This document shows positions 58,240-64,000 of a DNA stretch of 64,000 bases, piece by piece. Position 1 is the stretch's first letter; each line of letters begins with the position of its first letter. This stretch comes from Charina bottae (Eukaryota; Chordata; Lepidosauria; Squamata; Charinaidae), in NCBI GenBank assembly GCA_023362775.1, contig JALMGJ010000013.1, forward strand, positions 26,576,274 to 26,640,273, written 5' to 3'. Made by a program: the position numbers and the translations under genes. Under the pieces are notes generated by a model, which was not told the origin of the DNA, ran no database searches, and saw only the letters and a program-made list of their open reading frames with translations.

Positions 58240-58400
58240 GGTGCCTACACAGGGGGGTGTCAAAGAAGTCAAGATGTAGCTGTGCCCAGGCAATTAAACC
58301 CCCACGCCCTCTGCACACGTGTCACATGTAAAAAGGGGTGGGGCTTCCATCACGTGGGCACAGCTGCCATCTTTTGACCCCCCCTACTACAGACACCCCC
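58240..58400. mobile_element. Hairpin element, family D
   Basis: GGGGGGTGTCAAAGAAGTCA and GTAGCTGTGCCCA face TGGGCACAGCTGCCATCTTT and GACCCCCCCTACTACAGACA. Confidence 0.65.
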
Positions 58401-58731
58401 AGCAGAGCAAGGAGAGGGTTGTTGCATGTCTGAACTTTGTCTCATGTCAGAAACCAAACCAAACCAAACCAACAGAAACATGCCCAGGAAAACATGGCAC
58501 GAGGTTTTTAGCCGTGCTTATTCCAGACAAGCAGAGGCTTTTCTGGCACACGCCCTGAATTCCAGCCATATCCACCTAGAGAAGCTGTACTGTCACACCC
58601 GCCCTTTCCGGCCGGTTGTGTGGGCTCAGGAGGTCAGGGGTGGCCCCCTTGGTGTTGGCCGTGGCGTCGGGAGCAGCAGCTGGGTAGGAGATGCCAGCAG
58701 GGTGGTGACTCTCCTTCCTTGGCCCCTACAG

Positions 58732-59411
58732 ATATGCCCGCCAGGGTCAACGTCTCCAGCAGCCCCGAGACCTCTGCCCGGCCTTCGTGCTGCAGTCTGG
58801 AGAGAGGCTTGCTGAAGCCCAAGGAACGCGACTCGCCGGCGCCCCCTCCAGGCCAGCCCTCATCGCTGCAGATTGTCCAGCTGGCTCCATCGCCACCCTG
58901 CTTGGGCTGCCGGCCACATCCTGAACACTCCCCCGGAGAGCTGTTGGGCAGCGCCCCGTGCCCTTCGACCTCGCCCCCGCTGCGGCGCCGACGTGCCCGC
59001 CTGGACCTGCCTGCCGAGCCCCCTCTGGATTTCCTGCAGGCCCAGAGGGAGACGGCCGAAGCCATCCGGGAGCTGACCTACACCCTGCAGCAAGGCCTGG
59101 AGCGGCTCACGGACGCGGTGGCGGCGCTGCTGCCCCTCCTGCCGGCCCTGCCGGACGGGCTGCTGCCCCCGCAGGGGGAGGGCGCTCTCCCAGCGGCAGC
59201 CCCTTCCACGGAGACTCCGCCTGTCCAGGGGGGCTCCCCTGCCAAGACGGAGCTGTCCCCGGGGCAGGAAGAGAACGGGGTTCGTCTTCCGCAAGTGGAA
59301 CGGGGCCTTGGGGCTGAAAGGGGGCCATCTCCCAACCGGGCCCCTCCGGCGCAGAAGCGGAGGAAAGGGATCCCAACCCGGAAACGCAGGGGGCGTTGGA
59401 AGAACTTGTGA
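58732..59411 (+). CDS. MYPOP: MYPOP coding exon 2: C-terminal region with basic nuclear tail
   Basis: The exon encodes residues 147-372 after acceptor CTTGGCCCCTACAG. The joined frame reads ...AERGT-D-MPARVNVSSSPE. A predicted helical segment lies at about residues 245-283 (DFLQAQRETAEAIREL...LQQGLERLTDAVAALL). The C terminus, residues 355-372, is KRRKGIPTRKRRGRWKNL, almost identical to the human MYPOP end as I recall it, and a likely nuclear localisation signal. Human MYPOP is about 399 residues with long polyproline runs; here the longest proline run is three. The stop is TGA at 59409-59411. The splice keeps frame, so the gene looks intact. Confidence 0.94.
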
Positions 59412-60085
59412 GGGCCAGGACAGACGTGCTGCCCCCCCAAAAAAATCCCAAGAAGGAAAGGCGGAGGGGGGCTGCTCCCCTGGGATGGGCAAGGCCTTCA
59501 GGAGCTGTTCCAGCCTCGCTCCTGTCTTCCCAGGGGGAGTGCAAGATGGACGCCTCTGCACTCCCCCCCCCTTCCCGATGCCAGGGCTTGTGGTGGCAGC
59601 GCCAGGAGCCACGCCCCATGCCAGTCCCTCCCAGTGCATCTGCTGGTTTTTGTGGTCCAAGTGTAACTGCGAAATTTATTCTGCTCCAAGTGGGCTGCCA
59701 TGCACAGCCACCAACTTGTCAATTTGTGGACATCTGTCTTAAATTACAAAGGGAACGTTTGCTGGAAAAGTTCAGAGAAAACGGATGGGGCCCTACAATA
59801 GACAGGCCAGATTCCTTAGCCGGACCCAGGGCTCCTGCAATACTGTCCGCACGTCACAACAGTCTTCTTTGCTCGGCCTTTCTGAATGGGGAGCTGGTCC
59901 AGTCCCCTTCCCCCGTCTGCTCCGTTGCTGGAAACCAAAACCTTTTTAAGTTTCACGCCAGGCAGGAACCAGGAAGGTTAGAGGAGCATGGCATAGAAGA
60001 AAGCCTGTCTCCTGTGAATCTGACAATACCTTTTATTTCACCGGAGTCCATCTCGTGGAAACTCAATAAACTATTTTCATATGAT
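59412..60085 (+). other. MYPOP: Probable MYPOP 3' UTR
   Basis: About 670 nt follow the MYPOP stop up to a canonical poly(A) hexamer at 60065. No repeats are evident in it. Open frames crossing this region are read-through shadows in other frames. Confidence 0.6.
60065..60070 (+). terminator. MYPOP: Candidate MYPOP poly(A) signal AATAAA
   Basis: The context is ACTCAATAAACTATTTTC, and it is the first canonical AATAAA found downstream of the MYPOP stop. The cleavage site would fall near 60085. Confidence 0.55.
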
Positions 60086-61650
60086 CAGATCTTCCTGGGA
60101 TTTGCTCAATTCTTATTCGAACACCTGTGGCATGAGTGGTGATGGATGGCAGGGCTGCATGCAAGGAAGATGGAATTCCACTCTCCTGTACGCACCTTAT
60201 TAAGATACAAAATCGATAAAACTAGTGATTCATGAAATGTTCTTACCAAGAAAAAGGTGACATGTTTTATACAGCTGGCTTTGCTCATACTAGTAGCAAT
60301 CTTGCTTGGCATTGCCAAGACCGAAACTCGGGTTCTTTTAAGGCTCTTGAACTCCTCTTTCCCCGTGGCATTTTTTAAAAATCGGAACATAGCACCTGCA
60401 TGTTTTCTATGAGGTCAGGAGTCTGCAAACTGCAGAGTTATGCAGAATTCTTCACCTGGGAGACAGATTGTATTTTCCAGCTACAGAGGGAGAAACCATT
60501 TGTTATCACCCAGGTTTACTAGCAGCCCCGGCAAGTTAACGCCGTTCGCTGGAAGAGCCTGAAACTGTCCCATCTGGAGCTTGAGCACCTGGGTGGGTGG
60601 GAGCGTGGAGTGAAATGCTCTCCATCACATACTGACAGAAAATTGTTCAGTTGTTCTCATCTCCTTGTATTCTGATCAGAATAATGCCAGTTCCAGACAG
60701 GGGAGGTTCCCCTGCCCCCTACTCAATTAGCTAATCTCTCTAGGTTTCAGTCCCACATTCAGGGAGAACTAAGAGATGTGCCCAGGGAAGGATTTGCCAG
60801 ATCCAGAAAACTCCACGCCAGTCAAATGCCAAGATTCTAAGACATATAAAGAAACCCCTTCCAATTTTATCAAGTCCCACAGCATTGTGGAAACGGTGAA
60901 CAGAGCCTACGGGCATACCATGTAGAGCAGGTGGTTGAGGACAGGCGCCAAAGAGCAGAGACGATGCAGCCCAAGCCACGTCCGCGTCCTGGCGCTTGAA
61001 CAAGCTACAATGCTTCATTCGCAATGTGGATGCGGCCAAGGTCTGGCATCCGTTGGGCTGGCCGAGGCTGCTGGAGACACATCCCCTGCCCTCCAGTCAT
61101 TCGGCACCGTCCTCTGTGACCATTTTGGCTTGGACTGCGGGACAAACCAGACCCCCGGTTTCCACAGAGGCCTCAAGTCTATGTGAGTCCCGACCTCTTT
61201 GCAAAGTGCCATCCAGGCATTGCACAGGCTCCTGGAAAAGCACTAGCTTTGTGATTAAATATTTCAGTGCTCTTTCCAAAGATCAACAAACCTAGCTGTA
61301 AAAAACAAACACATTTAAACTGGGAAAGAGAGGGATTTGGTTTGGTCTCAAATTAAAGGCTTTCTGTTGCTTCCACCAACAAGGGATTTTGCACGGCCGG
61401 CTGTATGACTTTGGGAGGGAAGCAGTGCCTACTCTAATGCCACTCTGCATCCTCCATGGGCGCTTCTGGGTGCTGCCAATTGCCACTACTCAGTGCCATC
61501 CTTGCAGCACTTACAGATTTGGGATGTTTGGGAGCTGGGGAGAAATTGTCAAGAGTTCTGCCAGTTTCCCCTTCTTGTGACAGGAAGAAGGGTAAAACAG
61601 AAGACTGTTGGACAGGGTTACCATTCTTCCTGTTACTTGAGCTTCCAGGC
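60086..61650. other. Downstream flank of MYPOP, no gene recognised
   Basis: The open frames here have no recognisable domains or splice partners. Confidence 0.5.
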
Positions 61651-61790
61651 CAGTATTTCTCAACCGTGGCAACTTTAACAGGCGTGGACTTCAACTCCCA
61701 GAATTCCCTTGGGGTTAAGGTTTTTCTGGTTGGGGAATTCTGGGAGTTGAAGTCCACACCTCTTAAAGTTGCCAAGATTGAGCAACGATG
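61651..61790. mobile_element. hAT family A MITE
   Basis: CAGTATTTCTCAACCGTGGC to GCCAAGATTGAGCAACGATG with flanks TTCCAGGC/TTCCATAC, six of eight. The centre differs from the usual CCAGCCAGC. Confidence 0.8.
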
Positions 61791-63011
61791 TTCCATACGA
61801 CTGGTAGACCTGCATTCAGAAATGGCCCGAGTGACCGGTTACACGTGGAGCAATGAAAGGTGGCTTTTCCCAGGGAAACACCTGCGCACGCCTCACCTGC
61901 CCATCCTATTTTAAGGAGGGTGATAGCTGGTGGTTCTCCCTGCTAGTGGCTGACACTGGATGGGAGGGGAAATCCCCCGATTGCTGCCCTTAAATTGTCC
62001 CTCACTAAAGCTGTGAGCGCAGAACCATTTGCAAGCTCAGCCATCAGGGCAGCATAAATAAGCCGGCATTTTTTCCAGCCTGGACTGGGGGGAAAAAACA
62101 GGACTGGAAGAATGTAGCCACGAGGAAGAATCTAGGTATAAGCTAGGCAGGTATTACATAAGACTGCCAGTGATAGAAATATATTAGTAGATTAGGTAGC
62201 CAGATAATCACCATCAAGGATATATCAGCGATACATATTGTGTGATACATCAGAATTCTATCACACAATCACCTGTCCAAATGGTACCTAATGCAGAAGA
62301 ATGCAACCTCTCTTTTGCCTCCCGCTACTTTAAGGGCAACCCATTTGCCAGAAGATCAGCCTCCCCAGAGAGACTATCCACAGATGGGGTGGCACCACCA
62401 AAAAGACCCTTCCCACAGGTGCCGCCCTTTTAAGCGGTGATGCAAGGTTAGCTGGGGGCTTGTGTGTGTGCACTCAATGACAATCTCAGGGATGAGAGGA
62501 GGCGGCTGTTCCCAGGATATTATAAATAGCCTCGTAGCCTTTGGGAAGAAGTCAAAAGCAAGTGACTCATTTTTTTCAAAGGCCCAAAGTGACAGGCACC
62601 AACAAAAACATCCCCATTTGAGAAGAAGGGCACGACCCCTCTTCGAAAGGAGGAGGTGATAGAATTCTAAGTTTGGAAACTTTTTTTTTAATGTTAGTGC
62701 ATATTTTTCTCCTACAACACCCAGCAATATGGATTCCTCCCAACTGCCTTATATCCATGTAACTTTGCGAAGTCGTTCAGTGGTGATTGATTCAGGTGTA
62801 TGCAATTAGCTCTTCCGTTTCCTCGGAGCTAATTGTTCAGAGCTCTCAGCTGTGCTGCCTTCTTCAGTGCAGTAAAATTCTTAATACAATGTCTGGGTAT
62901 ACCCTGACAATTTTAACAGTGGGTTTCCTGAAAACAGAACTGTTTAGCTTTCCCCAGTCGGTAACTTGCTCCCGTGCACAACCCAAGGAGCAGTTACGGG
63001 TCTGGTAAACC
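61791..63011. other. No gene recognised
   Basis: Nothing beyond short domain-free frames is seen. Confidence 0.5.
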
Positions 63012-63102
63012 CAGTGTACCAATCGAAGAGAATTCCCCAGCCAGGGGGATTCTGGGAGTTGAAGCCCACACATCTCACAGTTGCCAAGTTTCAAAAACAC
63101 TG
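63012..63102. mobile_element. hAT family A MITE, left arm shortened
   Basis: CAGTGTACC then AATTCCCCAGCCAGGGGGAT and TTGCCAAGTTTCAAAAACACTG. Flanks match only loosely. Confidence 0.7.
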
Positions 63103-64000
63103 GGTTAAACAATGCCAGGCCTATTCGCGCCACGTTGCCCACATTCTCTTCATTAATTGTTGCAAGGATTTGGGGAAGGGCCCATCATCGGGTCTCCGAG
63201 GCTGGACGTTAACACTTGGACTCGCTCTGGCTATGAGGAAAGGATTGGGATGGTTGCATCATGATAACCGCCTCTTCTTTGTGCATTTTGTCTTTTTTTT
63301 CCCCCGCCTGTCAAGAACCCCCTTAATAGCACCCCTAAAGTTGAACTCTGAACTGCAGGGAAGGGCGGGTGGACTTGCAAAAGAAAAAGGAGGAAGTAAA
63401 GGGGCAGGAAACGCGCCGCAGCGCAGCATCCGGGCTTTAAAGACGCTTTGCACGTCGGGTAATGTATTTTCCTTTTCTTTAACACGGAAAAACCCAGTTA
63501 ACTCTTTCAAGCTTCCTGAGTTTCCTCCGGAGGAGGAGAGCACCCGGCTTTTCGAGGGGCAGAGACGTCCTGGGTCTCGGGACATTCTTCTGCACCCCAA
63601 AAAGCGGGCAGTCCCGGCGGGGCCAGGACCACCCATGATTAAAGTTCAAAATTAAATCCGTGAATTACAGGGAATGTGGCTCGGTTACTCCCCGGGTATC
63701 TGAAACTCTCCTTCTACGACAGTCGAGGGACAGTATTTGGACCCTGGGGCATCTGGAAATTAAGGAGACAGGAGAGAGAAGAAAGCGGAGGAGCTGTTGG
63801 AATGTGGATGTCAGGCACCCCCCCCCCTTCATCTGCTTTAATCAACATCACTTCGGACGCCGCCTGGACCACAAGGACCGCCTCTGTGGGGGGTGGAGGG
63901 CCCTGCGAGGGCGCGAGGGGCGCTGCCGGTTGCCCACTCCATCCTCACTGTGGGTTGGCTGCTGCACCCATCATCCCCGGCTAATGCAGCTACCGTGCTA
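63103..64000. other. Right edge of window, no gene recognised
   Basis: CpG content rises after about 63840, which could foreshadow a promoter beyond the window. No coding exon could be assigned. Confidence 0.4.

Larger units (their letters stand above)
55680..58731 (+). other. MYPOP: MYPOP intron
   Basis: A 3.05-kb GT-AG intron. It carries a Sauria SINE, an antisense LINE fragment and a family D hairpin. The stretches 55680-56730 and 57800-58230 contain nothing else recognised. Confidence 0.9.

Noticed and set aside
58860..59660. 266-codon open frame on the minus strand over MYPOP exon 2
   Set aside because: It is an antisense shadow of the true coding frame.

Overview
The window is eukaryotic and looks like squamate reptile (snake or lizard) nuclear DNA. 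Split vertebrate genes with canonical GT-AG introns sit in DNA crowded with retroposons typical of squamates: Bov-B (RTE) LINE 3' ends, Sauria SINEs, 5S-rRNA-derived SINEs, CR1-like fragments, a Penelope-like fragment and many short hAT elements. Microsatellites are abundant, several of them attached to LINE tails.

Two protein-coding genes can be supported. NOVA2, the neuronal KH-domain splicing regulator, lies on the minus strand. Its four coding exons (47682-47907, 27811-27954, 16935-17101, 12138-13148) join in phase to a 515-residue protein with three KH domains. A long 3' UTR probably runs below 12138. The 5' end lies in a GC-rich CpG-island-like region at about 47.5-48.9 kb. MYPOP, a Myb/SANT-type repressor, lies on the plus strand with two coding exons (55241-55679 and 58732-59411) encoding 372 residues. 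It has a GC-rich promoter region and a likely poly(A) signal at 60065. The two genes are divergent, with start codons about 7.3 kb apart.

Layout: 0-3.2 kb is downstream flank with old repeats. 3.7-12.1 kb is probable NOVA2 3' UTR. 13.1-16.9 kb is intron 3. 17.1-27.8 kb is intron 2, which holds a Penelope-like element, an X-box-like cluster, a 5S SINE, Bov-B, a mariner-like MITE, hAT elements and a Tigger-like element nested in CR1. 28.0-47.7 kb is intron 1, with many hAT MITEs, LINE tails, SINEs and a LINE fragment with a 256-codon open frame. 48.9-54.5 kb is intergenic, with a 200-bp homopurine tract and Bov-B copies nested in CR1-like sequence. 55.7-58.7 kb is the MYPOP intron. 60.1-64 kb is downstream flank without a recognised gene.

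The genes show no sign of joint action beyond neighbourhood, which is conserved in part with human 19q13.32. I see no convincing undescribed system. The most unusual features are the mobile-element architecture (nested insertions, hairpin elements, microsatellites growing from element ends and element centres), a squamate-type N-terminal extension of NOVA2, a MYPOP without long polyproline runs, and the divergent gene order. All homology statements come from recognition, not from searches.
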